A stretch of 64,000 nt of DNA, taken from positions 374,663-438,662 of the forward strand of contig DCKE01000005.1 in the NCBI GenBank assembly GCA_002320285.1, in the 5' to 3' direction. Origin of the DNA: Flavobacteriaceae bacterium UBA1682 (GTDB taxonomy: Bacteria > Bacteroidota > Bacteroidia > Flavobacteriales > Flavobacteriaceae). Below, in pieces: positions 54,197 through 64,000 of the stretch (position 1 is the stretch's first letter; the number at the start of each line of letters is the position of its first letter). Under the pieces are notes generated by a model that saw only the letters and a list, made by a program, of their open reading frames with translations, was not told where the DNA came from and ran no database searches. Both the position numbers and the translations under genes were made by a program.

Positions 54197-55513
54197 ATGG
54201 AGCAAAGGCAGAAAATTAGTGTATTTTGGTTTAGAAGAGACCTGCGATTAGAAGATAACCACGGCTTGTACAGAGCCTTGAAGTCCGATTTCCCGGTTCT
54301 TCCCATTTTTATCTTTGACCCAGATATTCTTCAACGCTTTGAAGATCCTAGAGACCGCCGCATTGATTATTTCCACCAAGCCCTACAAGCGATACAGCAA
54401 GAATTGCTGCTGCAACAATCAGGGATTCGCTTTTTTCATCAAACGGTTTTGAGCTGTTTTAGCGAACTGATCGATCAATACGACATTCAAGAAGTTTATT
54501 GTAATACCGACTATGAGCCCGCAGCACTAAACCGCGACGGAGCTGTGCGGTTGCTATTGAATTCAAAGCAAATTCCACTAAAGAGTTATAAGGATCAAGT
54601 GATTTTTGAGGCCAACGAGATTCTAAAATCAGATCAAACACCCTATACGATTTTCACTCCTTACTCTAAAAAATGGATCGAAAAACTAAAGGCGATTGAC
54701 TATCAAAGTTTCTCGTCCGAATTGTTAAAAATCAATTTTTTAAACTGGAATGCCCCATCGATTTTCCCCTTAAGTGAACTGGGATTTGAATCCACTGATG
54801 TCGTTTATAAGAAACCCAATCTCCTTGAGATAGAAATTGAGCATTTTGAGAGCGTTCGAGAATACCCGATACTGGATGCGACTTCTCATTTAGGCATCGC
54901 ATTGCGATTTGGAACCGTTTCGGTTCGCAGTTGTGTTAAACTGGGCTTAAGCACTAATGCAACCTGGCTTAAAGCACTGATCTGGCGCGGTTTTTTTATG
55001 CAGATTCTATACCATTTCCCAAAAGTAGAGAACAGCAGTTTTAAATCGAAATACGATCAAATCGACTGGAGAAACGACGAAGAAGAATTTGCTAAATGGT
55101 GCTCGGGACAAACGGGATACCCGCTTGTAGACGCAGGAATGCGCCAACTCAATAACACCGGACAAATGCACAACCGCGTGCGTATGGTTGTAGCCAGCTT
55201 TTTGACCAAACACTTACTTATAGACTGGCGTTGGGGTGAAGCCTATTTTGCGCAAAAATTACTAGACTACGACTTAGCCGCTAACAACGGAAATTGGCAA
55301 TGGGCCGCAGGCACGGGTTGTGATGCTGCACCTTATTTTAGAGTCTTTAATCCTCAAGCTCAATTAGAAAAATTTGATGCCGACCACCTCTACATCAAGA
55401 AATGGATTAGCGATTGGAATAGCAGTACTTATCCAATGCCTATAGTAGAACACCGATTTGCACGCGAACGCGCACTCGATGCCTATAAAAAAGCTTTAAA
55501 AGATAATTTCTAA
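54197..55513 (+). CDS. Cryptochrome/DNA photolyase
   Basis: 438 residues. The N-terminal alpha/beta domain begins ISVFWFRRDLRLEDNHGLYRA. The FAD domain has RMVVASFLTKHLLIDWRWGE and WAAGTGCDAAPYFRVFNP, with the family's aromatic and polar FAD pocket. It repairs pyrimidine dimers using light or acts in light signalling; the class cannot be settled here. ATG at 54197 gives MEQRQKISVFW; a longer frame runs into the preceding gene. Its end overlaps the next, convergent gene by 18 bases. Confidence 0.9.
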   Translation: MEQRQKISVFWFRRDLRLEDNHGLYRALKSDFPVLPIFIFDPDILQRFEDPRDRRIDYFHQALQAIQQELLLQQSGIRFFHQTVLSCFSELIDQYDIQEVYCNTDYEPAALNRDGAVRLLLNSKQIPLKSYKDQVIFEANEILKSDQTPYTIFTPYSKKWIEKLKAIDYQSFSSELLKINFLNWNAPSIFPLSELGFESTDVVYKKPNLLEIEIEHFESVREYPILDATSHLGIALRFGTVSVRSCVKLGLSTNATWLKALIWRGFFMQILYHFPKVENSSFKSKYDQIDWRNDEEEFAKWCSGQTGYPLVDAGMRQLNNTGQMHNRVRMVVASFLTKHLLIDWRWGEAYFAQKLLDYDLAANNGNWQWAAGTGCDAAPYFRVFNPQAQLEKFDADHLYIKKWISDWNSSTYPMPIVEHRFARERALDAYKKALKDNF

Positions 55514-57499
55514 GGTAACGCCCTTGCCTACTGCCGCATCCAGTATGAGTTCACCTCCGATTTCAGCTATGCGCTCAGATAGATTCTTAAAACCCAAACC
55601 GCGCTTGATCTTTTGGATATCAAAACCGATTCCATCATCAGAAATACGCAATATGGTCTTATCCTCTAATTTGAGCATATAAATAGTGCATTGCTTGGCT
55701 CGGGAGTATTTATTGACATTTTGTAAAACCTCTTGAAGTATACGATATAAATGCATTTTTACTTCAGTCGATAAAGCACCCCAAACAACACCTCGATCAA
55801 CAGACAATTCGAACTTCGTTCCAAATGAATTCTGCTGCATTTCAATTAATTTCTTAACTACCTCCTCAAAAGTGGTATCCTCTAGAAATTGACGATCAGA
55901 CAATTTGTGCGAAATGGTTCTAACATCTTCTTCTGCTTTGACTAATTCTTGAACCAACAAGTCTTTTCGCTGCACATCTTCACTGTCTAATTGCATTAAG
56001 TTAAAGCGGGTTGTGAAAATCCTATTGACAATCCCGTCGTGCAATTCTTTAGCTATTCTAGTGCGTTCTTCCATTTTGGCTTCTTGAGTTTTGTGCTGCT
56101 GGTCGATAATCAACTGATAAATTTGCTGATTAGCCGCTTGTTGTTTCTGCTCCATAATCAAGCGTTTATTTCGTGAACTCAGCCTCAAAAGCAACAATAA
56201 AAACATTAAAAAACCCACACTGACTAAAGCCAAAAAGATGATCTTCCGATTTCGCTCCGCTAATCGTTCGTTTTTATTAATCATCTCTTCCGTCTCATAA
56301 GCAATTCGAGCAAACTTATTACGAGACGAACGTTCTTTAGCTTGGATTTTCTCGAGTATTCTAACATATTCTCTCGTGAACTTACTCTTGTTTACGGCAT
56401 CGTGTTCCACTAAAAACTTTAAAGCCTCTTTCTGATCATAATCGCTTTTGATAGATAGGGCCAAATCATATGCATCATAAATATACTGTAGGCCCGTTCC
56501 GATCTGATTTTTGTTAAAATAATATTCCCCAATGGTCAGTTTACTAGTGATAACCTCTTGAGGAGTTCCATTTTTTAAACGGATCGCTTCCGCCTTTTTC
56601 AGATCTCCGAGCACCCCCACGGTATCGTTAACTTGCATACGAGTGAAACTGATATTATTCAGTAGCGCTGAATAGATAGCCGGATTATTTTCATCAATTC
56701 CAGCAACATCCAAACCCTTTTGATAGTATTCTATCGCTTTTTCAAATTCTTTATGAACTTCATAAGCTCCCCCAAAATTATTGTACAGAGCGCCATATGC
56801 CAAAACCAATTTCGAAGAATCAAAACTTCCTTCAGCATTCATCTTTTGTAGTTCTCTTTGAGTCAACTGGTAATAACTAATGGATTCTTCGAAGGAGTTC
56901 AACTCACACAAAACCAAGCCCAACAATTGATAACTCTCATAAACCATCATCGGACTTTGCTTATTACTAGCATACCTCAACGCTCGAATCGTCTCTACTT
57001 CCGCATCGGTATAGAAACCAAAATCATATAATATAGACGCTTTAGCAAGTGACATTTCCGCAATCTTAATCGAATCGTTGAGCGCCGTATACCATTTCCC
57101 AGATTGCTGATAAAAAAAGTAGGTACTATCAAATTGCATTTTACTTTCGTAGTAATCTCCCAGACTTTCAAATGTTTTGGCTAAAGTCAAAGAATCTGAT
57201 TCCTCTTTTGAAAATGCCCTTACACGATTGAGTATTTTTAGAGACCGCGATTCCCCTTCCTCATCAAATCTCAAAGCCAACTCCAAGAGATACGCCCTTG
57301 AAGTATCCGAATTTTCACTATCCATTGCATCGTTAAACAAACAGTTTAAAAGACCCTCTTTTTCAGAACTGGATAGTTCTTTCAGATCCATTTGATCTAG
57401 AAATTGAGTGTTTTTAATCAAATCTTTCTTGGATTTACCACAAGAGATCGCTAATATTAGAAAAAGGACCACACCTATACCATATTTATAAAAACTCAT
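55496..57499 (-). CDS. TPR lipoprotein-type sensor histidine kinase (NarX/HisKA_3 type)
   Basis: 667 residues, the same length as the kinase at 38518. Lipobox-like FLILAISCGKSK (Cys near 20), then a TPR sensor (about 90-390, with ALYNNFGGAYEVHKEFEKAI), a membrane helix (about 405-430) and HisKA_3 with RIAKELHDGIVNRIFTTRFN. The ATPase domain has GLGFKNLSERIAEIGG. Its end overlaps the photolyase by 18 bases. It diverges from the LuxR-type regulator at 57658, its likely partner. Confidence 0.92.
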   Translation of the reverse strand: MSFYKYGIGVVLFLILAISCGKSKKDLIKNTQFLDQMDLKELSSSEKEGLLNCLFNDAMDSENSDTSRAYLLELALRFDEEGESRSLKILNRVRAFSKEESDSLTLAKTFESLGDYYESKMQFDSTYFFYQQSGKWYTALNDSIKIAEMSLAKASILYDFGFYTDAEVETIRALRYASNKQSPMMVYESYQLLGLVLCELNSFEESISYYQLTQRELQKMNAEGSFDSSKLVLAYGALYNNFGGAYEVHKEFEKAIEYYQKGLDVAGIDENNPAIYSALLNNISFTRMQVNDTVGVLGDLKKAEAIRLKNGTPQEVITSKLTIGEYYFNKNQIGTGLQYIYDAYDLALSIKSDYDQKEALKFLVEHDAVNKSKFTREYVRILEKIQAKERSSRNKFARIAYETEEMINKNERLAERNRKIIFLALVSVGFLMFLLLLLRLSSRNKRLIMEQKQQAANQQIYQLIIDQQHKTQEAKMEERTRIAKELHDGIVNRIFTTRFNLMQLDSEDVQRKDLLVQELVKAEEDVRTISHKLSDRQFLEDTTFEEVVKKLIEMQQNSFGTKFELSVDRGVVWGALSTEVKMHLYRILQEVLQNVNKYSRAKQCTIYMLKLEDKTILRISDDGIGFDIQKIKRGLGFKNLSERIAEIGGELILDAAVGKGVTLEIIF

Positions 57500-57657
57500 A
57501 ACACCTACATATCAATTCTTTTCGCCGCAAAAATAAGCATAAAAAATCTTGATTATGTACTGGTTTTCCCTATTAATTTAGCTATCTTTATACTGTCTTA
57601 TGGAATTAGTTTTACTTAAAATTAACTATTCTACAATTTCATCCCCAAATCATAACC

Positions 57658-58314
57658 ATGAATATCTTAATCGTCGATGATCACCCTCTAACTGTTGAAG
57701 GCTATCATTTTTCAATAGCGAAGCATCCTGCCTTTCTTGATAACGCTCGTTTCTCAAAAGCATATAATTGCGAAAGTGCCTATCAGCTGGTCAACGAATC
57801 CAAAGAACGACAAATGCCCTTTGACCTGGCAGTGATCGATTTTGGCTTACCCGCTTATGAAGAAAAAAATATCAAAGACGGTTCTTATTTGGCTCGATAT
57901 ATCATGGAGTTTCTACCGGAATGTAAAGTAGCGATTATCACAGCACATACCGAGGTTATTATTATTTATGATGTGATCAAAAACACCCGACCACATGCTT
58001 TGGTAGTTAAAAATGACATCACTCCAACGAATCTTCCACTACTGTTGCTCAAAATCTTAGACGGAGAACAATTTCAAAGCGAAACCGTAAAAAAGTGCAA
58101 TCAAGAAATTTGGAAAAAAGAATTGATGCTTGACGACAATAATCGTCTGATTCTGCTCTATTTATCAAAAGGCAATAAACTCAATGATCTGCATTTATTA
58201 ATTCCACTTGCACCCGCAACCTTAAAGAAAAGAATCAACAAAATGAAAGAAGCCTTTAATGTTTCCGATACGTATAGTCTGATTCAGCAAGCGTTTAAAC
58301 AGGGTTTTGTATAG
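57658..58314 (+). CDS. NarL/LuxR-type response regulator, likely partner of the divergent kinase
   Basis: 218 residues. The receiver begins MNILIVDDHPLTVEGY, with phospho-Asp in LAVIDFGLPAY (near 60) and Lys in LVVKNDITPT. The helix-turn-helix is less typical: GNKLNDLHLLIPLAPATLKKRI. It is divergent to the TPR kinase at 55496-57499 with 158 bases between. A paralogue of three orphan regulators in this window. Confidence 0.88.
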   Translation: MNILIVDDHPLTVEGYHFSIAKHPAFLDNARFSKAYNCESAYQLVNESKERQMPFDLAVIDFGLPAYEEKNIKDGSYLARYIMEFLPECKVAIITAHTEVIIIYDVIKNTRPHALVVKNDITPTNLPLLLLKILDGEQFQSETVKKCNQEIWKKELMLDDNNRLILLYLSKGNKLNDLHLLIPLAPATLKKRINKMKEAFNVSDTYSLIQQAFKQGFV

Positions 58315-58338
58315 TCTAACCTCCTTTCAAACTAATAA

Positions 58339-58374
58339 AAAAGGCCTATATCATGGAAGATACAGGCCTTTTTA
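58339..58374 (+). terminator. Terminator between the regulator and acnA
   Basis: Ten-base perfect arms (58339-58348 and 58365-58374) with partial inner pairing and A/T runs on both sides. It may serve both converging transcripts. Confidence 0.75.
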
Positions 58375-58391
58375 CTTGATTATTTGCGGTA

Positions 58392-61124
58392 TTATCTTTT
58401 TAGATAATCTCTTAATACATATTGAAGAATTCCACCATTTTTGTAATATTCAATTTCAATGGCGGAGTCAAATCGAGCCAAAACCTCGAATTCAATTTTT
58501 TCTCCCGATTTCTTTTCAGCAATAACCTTTAGGCGTTTATGCGGCGTTAATCCACTGGCCAATCCGGTAATCGTAATAATCTCAGTACCATCTAATCCCA
58601 ATGAAGGTGCGGTATCTGGATGTATAAATTCCAATGGAGCAACTCCCATTCCCACTAGGTTACTACGGTGAATTCGCTCGAAACTTTCGGCGATCACTGC
58701 TTTTACCCCCAGTAAAAAGGTTCCTTTTGCTGCCCAATCTCGCGACGATCCGCTACCGTATTCTTTTCCTGCAAAGATCACCAAAGGCGTAGCGTCTTGC
58801 TGATATTTTGCAGCTGTTTCAAAAACAGTCAGCGATTCTCCAGTCGGCAAATAGGTACTGTAACCTCCTTCGCGTTGTGCTATCTTATTTTTAATTCGCA
58901 CATTGGCAAAGGTTCCTCTCATCATCACTTCATGATTTCCTCTTCGCGAACCGTATGAATTGAAATCCTTGGGATCAACCCCTTGAGACATCAAATATTT
59001 TCCCGCAGCCGATTCCTGATTAAATGAACCCGCTGGTGAAATATGATCGGTAGTCACTGAATCTCCTAAATACAATAATACACGAGCTCGAACAACATCT
59101 TCTAAAGGCAACAATTCTTCATTGATATTCTCAAAGAAAGGTGCTTCTCGAACATAAGTCGAATCCGGATTCCAATCGAACTTCTGACCTAAAGGTGCCT
59201 GTAAGTCTTTCCAATCTTGCTCTCCATCGAAAATAACGCCATAGACCTCATCGAAATCCTCTTTTTTCATAGCGGTACTAATTACCTCATTAATCTCCTC
59301 TTGGGTTGGCCAAATATCTCTTAAATAAACCGGTTCCCCATTGGGATCGTAATCCAAAGGATCATTGATCAAATCAATATCTACTCGACCCACCAAGGCA
59401 TAAGCAACCACCAACATGGGCGACATTAAGAAATTCATCTTAACCTGTGAGTGCACTCGCGCTTCAAAGTTTCTGTTGCCCGATAATACCGAGGCAACCA
59501 CCAGGTCTTCTTTATCTACCGCCTCTGCAATATGCGGAGGTAAAGGTCCGCTATTCCCAATACAAGAAGTACAACCGTATCCCACAGTATGGAAACGCAA
59601 TGCCTCTAAATCCTCAGACAGACCGGAGCGCTCCAAATACTTCGTCACCACTTTAGACCCCGGAGCCAAACTGGTTTTGACCCACGATTTGGTTCGTAGT
59701 CCCCGTTCAATCGCTTTTCGCGCCACCAATCCCGCACCGATCATCACATCGGGATTTGAGGTATTGGTACAACTGGTAATCGCGGCTATCACGATACTAC
59801 CATCACTGAGTATATATTCTTTGTTTTTTAATTTTATACGTACAGAACGCAAGGTATCTGTCGCGACTTCAATACTCGTTGCATGTTTGGGAATCGGATT
59901 GTCTTCAAAACGAAACTCCGTACCAGACCCTCCTTCTTCCAACCAAGTGTTTTCTCGACGTTCCTTAACTGAAACATAAGTTCTATTGTGCTCATCTGCT
60001 AACAAAGACGAAAAGGCTGTTGCTAAATCCTTGACAAATATTTTATCCTGCGGTCGTTTAGGTCCGGCAATCGTAGGAATCAAAGTATCCAAATTCAATT
60101 CCAATACATGAGAATACCCGATTTTATCTTCGTCAACTCTCCATAATAGATTTTCCTTGCAATAGTCTTCAACCAATTTGATCTGCTCTTCCGAGCGATT
60201 GGTCTTACGCATATAATTTAAGGTCTGATTGTCGATTGGGAAGTAGGTAACGGTACAACCAAATTCCGGTGACATATTCGATATCGTTGCACGATCCGTC
60301 ACAGACAAGTGATCCAAGCCCGAACCGAAAACTTCAACGAATTTACCAACCACTCCATAGTCACGCAGTAATTTAGTAATGGTCAACACCATATCTGTAG
60401 CAGTAGAACCCTGCGGAATTTTCCCAGTCAACTTTAATCCAACTACTTCGGGACAGGTAAAATAAATCGGTTGGCCCAACATAGCAGCCTCCGCTTCAAT
60501 TCCTCCAACACCCCATGCGATAACACCAATCCCATTGACCATAGGTGTGTGCGAATCGGTTCCGACCAAGGTGTCTGGAAAAGCCCAACCGTCTCTTTTA
60601 ATGACCCCCTGAGCTAAATACTCCAAATTGACCTGATGACAAATCCCCATACCTGGCGGTACAACGGTGAAATTATTCATGCCTTGTTGCCCCCATTTCA
60701 GCAACTCATATCTTTCGGAATTTCGTTCATATTCTTTCTCAACATTCTTCTCATACGAATAATCCGTACCGAAGAAGTCCACTTGAACGGAATGATCAAT
60801 GACTAAATCAACCGGAATGGCTGGATTGATTTTATTTCCATCCTTTCCCTTTCTAATAAACTCATCACGCAAAGAAGCCATATCCACTACAGCAGGAACC
60901 CCAGTGAAATCTTGCATTAATACCCTCGCAGGTTTAAATGGGATATCTTTATCGGTACCCTTCGGATCCCAGTGAATTAACGTTTCTAAATGCTCATCCG
61001 TAACCACAAAACCATCGTGATTTCTCAATACATTTTCCAATAAAATCCGAATTGAAAAGGGCAATTTAGAAATCGGTTTTCCCTCCTCTTGCAGTTTCCT
61101 CAAAGAAGCTATTTTGTAATCCAT
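58392..61124 (-). CDS. acnA: Aconitate hydratase A
   Basis: TCA-cycle aconitase, 910 residues, IRP1/AcnA type. Three [4Fe-4S] cysteines are in ITSCTNTSNPD and GYGCTSCIGNSG. LVGTDSHTPMVNG, VLSGNRNFEARVH and the C-terminal EYGSGSSRDWAAKG are conserved. An in-frame TAA two codons before the ATG confirms the start. Monocistronic by position. Confidence 0.96.
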   Translation of the reverse strand: MDYKIASLRKLQEEGKPISKLPFSIRILLENVLRNHDGFVVTDEHLETLIHWDPKGTDKDIPFKPARVLMQDFTGVPAVVDMASLRDEFIRKGKDGNKINPAIPVDLVIDHSVQVDFFGTDYSYEKNVEKEYERNSERYELLKWGQQGMNNFTVVPPGMGICHQVNLEYLAQGVIKRDGWAFPDTLVGTDSHTPMVNGIGVIAWGVGGIEAEAAMLGQPIYFTCPEVVGLKLTGKIPQGSTATDMVLTITKLLRDYGVVGKFVEVFGSGLDHLSVTDRATISNMSPEFGCTVTYFPIDNQTLNYMRKTNRSEEQIKLVEDYCKENLLWRVDEDKIGYSHVLELNLDTLIPTIAGPKRPQDKIFVKDLATAFSSLLADEHNRTYVSVKERRENTWLEEGGSGTEFRFEDNPIPKHATSIEVATDTLRSVRIKLKNKEYILSDGSIVIAAITSCTNTSNPDVMIGAGLVARKAIERGLRTKSWVKTSLAPGSKVVTKYLERSGLSEDLEALRFHTVGYGCTSCIGNSGPLPPHIAEAVDKEDLVVASVLSGNRNFEARVHSQVKMNFLMSPMLVVAYALVGRVDIDLINDPLDYDPNGEPVYLRDIWPTQEEINEVISTAMKKEDFDEVYGVIFDGEQDWKDLQAPLGQKFDWNPDSTYVREAPFFENINEELLPLEDVVRARVLLYLGDSVTTDHISPAGSFNQESAAGKYLMSQGVDPKDFNSYGSRRGNHEVMMRGTFANVRIKNKIAQREGGYSTYLPTGESLTVFETAAKYQQDATPLVIFAGKEYGSGSSRDWAAKGTFLLGVKAVIAESFERIHRSNLVGMGVAPLEFIHPDTAPSLGLDGTEIITITGLASGLTPHKRLKVIAEKKSGEKIEFEVLARFDSAIEIEYYKNGGILQYVLRDYLKR

Positions 61125-61409
61125 AATTTGTTAGTTTTTTGTTCCCTCTAATTTACAAAACAAAGTCGATCAAGACCTTATAATTTATAATTATTATCGA
61201 AAGCGCTATAAAACAAACCTTTTATCTCAAAAAATTAAAATTAGCACCTGAAAAACCATCATTAAGACAGTACTGACATCGGGAAAAAAAATAACAACAA
61301 GACTTAAAACAACAAAATGCAAATAATCAAAGTAAAGTAATCGCAATACCATAGTGCTAAGGGCAATTTTTAAACTATCTTCGATGCACTACATTACTAA
61401 CTATAAGTT

Positions 61410-62183
61410 ATGGAAAAACTTTTTTATATCCTAATTTTGATCGCCCTAACTACCGCATGCAAGACGATTAAAAGCGGGTACTTTGTAGAGCAATCAACCG
61501 CTACAGTAAACAAAACAACTCTTGTTATCTTAAACGAACACGCTAAAAATACGCAGCTATTTAACCAGGTTTCCATAAGAGGTACGGTTGACTATACTTC
61601 CAACACCATCAATCAAGAAGTCGGCATGCATATCAAAATAGAGAAAGATAAACAAATCCTTGTGAGCATCAACTTTAAAGGTTTTCCCATAGCCAAGGCT
61701 TTAATCACTCCACAGAAATTAAGTTATTACCAAAACCTAAATAGCACGTACTACGAAGGAGATTATACGGCCTTAAATCATATAGTTGGCAAAGATCTTA
61801 CCTATAGTCAGCTACAAAATATATTATTAGGTCAATTAACGGATGATCCAATCAATCGTAATTTTATCACAAGCATGGAAGATGGATTTCATAAATTGAG
61901 CTACTCCACTCCTGATCAAACTCAGTCTACCTACTATCTGGAAGGCCAAAGTGCCTTACTTAAAAAAGAAGAAATAACAACCGTAAATTCCAATCAAAAA
62001 GTAACCATATCCTATCCCAATTATCAAAAAGTAGCGAATTTTACCATTCCAGCAACTATAAACATCCATGCACAGCTAGAACAAACGACCAATATCCACA
62101 TCGAATATAACAAGGTTACTTTCAATGAAGACAACACGATAAAGTACAAGATTCCGACATCTTATAAGAGAATCTATTTGTAA
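61410..62183 (+). CDS. DUF4292-type lipoprotein
   Basis: 257 residues. Lipobox TTACKT (Cys near 17), then a LolB/LolA-like beta fold. LSYYQNLNSTYYEGDYTALN and LTYSQLQNILLGQLTDDPIN match the DUF4292 pattern. Probably outer-membrane lipid or envelope related; no function proven. Confidence 0.85.
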   Translation: MEKLFYILILIALTTACKTIKSGYFVEQSTATVNKTTLVILNEHAKNTQLFNQVSIRGTVDYTSNTINQEVGMHIKIEKDKQILVSINFKGFPIAKALITPQKLSYYQNLNSTYYEGDYTALNHIVGKDLTYSQLQNILLGQLTDDPINRNFITSMEDGFHKLSYSTPDQTQSTYYLEGQSALLKKEEITTVNSNQKVTISYPNYQKVANFTIPATINIHAQLEQTTNIHIEYNKVTFNEDNTIKYKIPTSYKRIYL

Positions 62184-62215
62184 GTATTAAGAAATTGTAT
62201 AATCCAATTTTCAAC

Positions 62216-62338
62216 CTAGATACTATCACACCTCGCCTTAGACCAATCAATGTATGGATAACGTTCTTTTAAAGTATTTAAATCTCGTTCGGAATTATTG
62301 ACAACAACAGCAAGAACTTTCTTTTTAGATGCATAATT
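62216..62338 (-). pseudogene. C-terminal fragment of an unknown gene
   Basis: Minus-strand frame of about 40 residues containing KKVLAVVVNNSERDLNTL and ERYPYIDWSKARCDSI, then TAG (62216). There is no start or upstream continuation; a TAA precedes it. Looks like a leftover C-terminus. Confidence 0.35.
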
Positions 62339-62454
62339 ATATTACCTACAATAGGTGATTTTACCTTTTTATATCGGTGTATCAAGTTTGATATCTTTAA
62401 AAAAAACACTATAGAACCCTCTACCTGTATTGGTAAGAAGGAAAACGCTTCAAA

Positions 62455-63300
62455 TTACTTACAAAGCTTTTGTAGATCTTCAAAATCTTTATCTGCCCTA
62501 AAATGCTGGTGTTTTTCGACTCCCAATTTAATACCCGTTTCGAAATCTTGACATGCTCTTACTTTGTCTCCCATTTTCATATATAACTCCGCTCTATTGA
62601 TAAAAGCAATAGCATAATCTCCTTTCAGTTCAATGGACTTATTTGCATCGATTAATGCTTTATCATAATCTTTTATCTCTTGATAAAGGCTCGCTCGATT
62701 GTTATAGAGGATATAACTATTTGGATTATCTGGAAATTCTTTTAAGAGAATCTCATAGTCGGCAAGAGCTTCGTCATAAAGTTTGAGTTTTTTCTTTAAT
62801 CCTATTAAATTACCTAGCGATTTAAAATCCTTGGGATCCCTTTTTAATTGTTCTTCAAGATCTTTTTTTGCCTCCTCATATTTATCCAACATAATATAGG
62901 CATATCCTCTATCAAAAAAGATAGAAGGATAACTTGGATTTTGATTCATAATCATCCCATAATCTCTTATTGCATTGTCAAAATCTTTTGCATCCATATA
63001 GGTATTCGCTCGAGAATATAACACATCTATACTACCCCCTTTTTCCAGTGAAGCTGTAAAATCGCTAATCGCCTGCTCATAGTTTTTTTGCAGTCTATTG
63101 ACTTGTCCTCTATTGGAGTAAGCCGCCACAAAATCCGGATCCGCTTTTATAGCCTGATCAAAAGATTTTATTGCTTTTTCAAACTGCTTGTTTTTCGCGA
63201 ATTCAATTCCTTTATTATTAAAATCAACCGGTTTACCTTGGGCCAATCCAGTCAACTTGAACAATACAACAAACAACAACAAAACCGTATTCTTCATCAT
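62455..63300 (-). CDS. Secreted TPR-repeat protein
   Basis: 281 residues with a signal peptide (about 1-20, ending GLAQG) and at least six TPR repeats (FEKAIKSFDQAIKADPDFVA is the first). It is probably periplasmic and serves as a binding scaffold. Start codon 63300 or 63297 (two adjacent ATG). Function unknown. Confidence 0.8.
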   Translation of the reverse strand: MMKNTVLLLFVVLFKLTGLAQGKPVDFNNKGIEFAKNKQFEKAIKSFDQAIKADPDFVAAYSNRGQVNRLQKNYEQAISDFTASLEKGGSIDVLYSRANTYMDAKDFDNAIRDYGMIMNQNPSYPSIFFDRGYAYIMLDKYEEAKKDLEEQLKRDPKDFKSLGNLIGLKKKLKLYDEALADYEILLKEFPDNPNSYILYNNRASLYQEIKDYDKALIDANKSIELKGDYAIAFINRAELYMKMGDKVRACQDFETGIKLGVEKHQHFRADKDFEDLQKLCK

Positions 63301-63844
63301 TTTATATTTTTAATAATCAGTACTAAAACCGTGGTAAATTCATAAACACCACTTATGCTGGCAAATATACTTTTAATTATTTAACAAAAAGAAAGACCAT
63401 AGGCTCACGCCCTCGTTTTTATGCTTCTCCTCTACTTATGAAATTAAAATTGTAACGCAGTGTCCCACCGCTGATAGCAGTATCATACTACTAGACATAA
63501 CGCCTTTTTTATATTGTCGAAAAGGTATGTTTAGTACCGCAGTACGATGTCTCTACAATGTTTAAAGTAAGAAGATTTTTGAAGCGAGCAAGGCACTAGG
63601 CCGCAAGCAGAACATTGGAGTGTAGCTGTTTTAGCTATTGAGTTGAAGAGTCATACCCACACCAAAGGATTGACTCCATCGAATTTCAGTTCGTGCGCTA
63701 GCGAGGACGTCTACTTTTAAGCTGAATACATCTTATGTAGCCGATAATCCCAATTGAAGTACACATTCGCATAGTAAACAACAGTACTATCATCATACAA
63801 TAGTCAGCAATCTAAAAACTATTTCTTAAGCCCTCCCCCAACGA
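63301..63844. other. Gene-free stretch near the right edge
   Basis: About 540 bases with no supported gene. The block at about 63585-63720 is more GC-rich than its surroundings and reads like a relic or a structured element. No repeat or IS end was identified. Confidence 0.45.
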
Positions 63845-63879
63845 AACAAATAGGCAAACTACTAGATTGCCTATTTGTT
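63845..63879 (-). terminator. Terminator of the partial gene at the right edge
   Basis: Thirteen-base perfect arms (63845-63857 and 63867-63879) with a 9-base loop, 12 bases past the stop at 63892. T-run after the stem is short. Confidence 0.65.
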
Positions 63880-63891
63880 ATCTAAAGTAAC

Positions 63892-64000
63892 TTATTTCTT
63901 GTATTCCCAATAAATTTGGTCAGTCCAGCCTTTACGAATGTAGTAATCTGCTAATAAATACCTATCTACTCTGACTTCAATTAAACTTGCTTGTAGATAC
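63892..64000 (-). CDS. 3' end of an unidentified gene (partial)
   Basis: The last 35 residues are visible (VRVDRYLLADYYIRKGWTDQ, then IYWEYKK) before TAA. The 5' part lies beyond the window. No family recognised. Confidence 0.6.
   Translation of the reverse strand, partial: YLQASLIEVRVDRYLLADYYIRKGWTDQIYWEYKK

Overview
The window is chromosomal DNA from an AT-rich Bacteroidota member, most likely a Flavobacteriaceae and perhaps Myroides-like (genus is inference). The grounds are -7 elements of the form TAnnTTTG, little sign of Shine-Dalgarno sites, an OmpA protein with thrombospondin type 3 repeats, an IPExxxVDY protein, DUF4292, LytTR regulators and TPR-linked histidine kinases. No rRNA, tRNA, CRISPR, phage or intact insertion sequence was seen. 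Family names come from reading the translated sequence; no database search was run.

0-27.8 kb is mostly core genome. An AddB-like nuclease and an AddA-like helicase-nuclease flank an OmpA-family porin and kbl. Then come sodA, purF, a PfkB sugar kinase, purN-rnhA, acpP-fabF-rnc, an IPExxxVDY protein, pyk and dinB. A minus-strand run holds a COG4389 'recombinase' membrane protein, a sensor-poor histidine kinase, a LytTR regulator and a CPA2 antiporter. A CYTH protein, two tandem RlpA-like proteins and a four-helix membrane protein follow.

28-44 kb is an accessory and signalling region. It holds three orphan NarL/LuxR-type regulators, a LytS/LytTR pair, a LytTR protein with a degenerate receiver, a TPR kinase with a lipobox, a small lipoprotein, a 55-residue membrane protein and TPR proteins. 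It also holds decayed genes. One is a frameshifted bactofilin-like gene (35.3-36.0 kb). The other is a ruined peptide-export locus (40.7-43.0 kb) with a broken HlyD adaptor, an intact erythromycin-esterase-like lipoprotein, and a GG-leader lanthipeptide-like precursor whose Cys-rich core lies behind an in-frame stop codon.

44-51 kb is an iron/metal module. A TonB receptor and a DtxR-family regulator diverge around a palindrome that covers the receptor's predicted -7 element. feoA, feoB and an unlisted 45-residue FeoB-associated Cys-rich protein follow.

51-64 kb holds SCO, an M13 peptidase, a photolyase, a second lipobox TPR kinase (667 residues, like the first) diverging from a LuxR-type regulator, acnA, a DUF4292 lipoprotein, a TPR protein, and the 3' end of an unidentified gene at the right edge.
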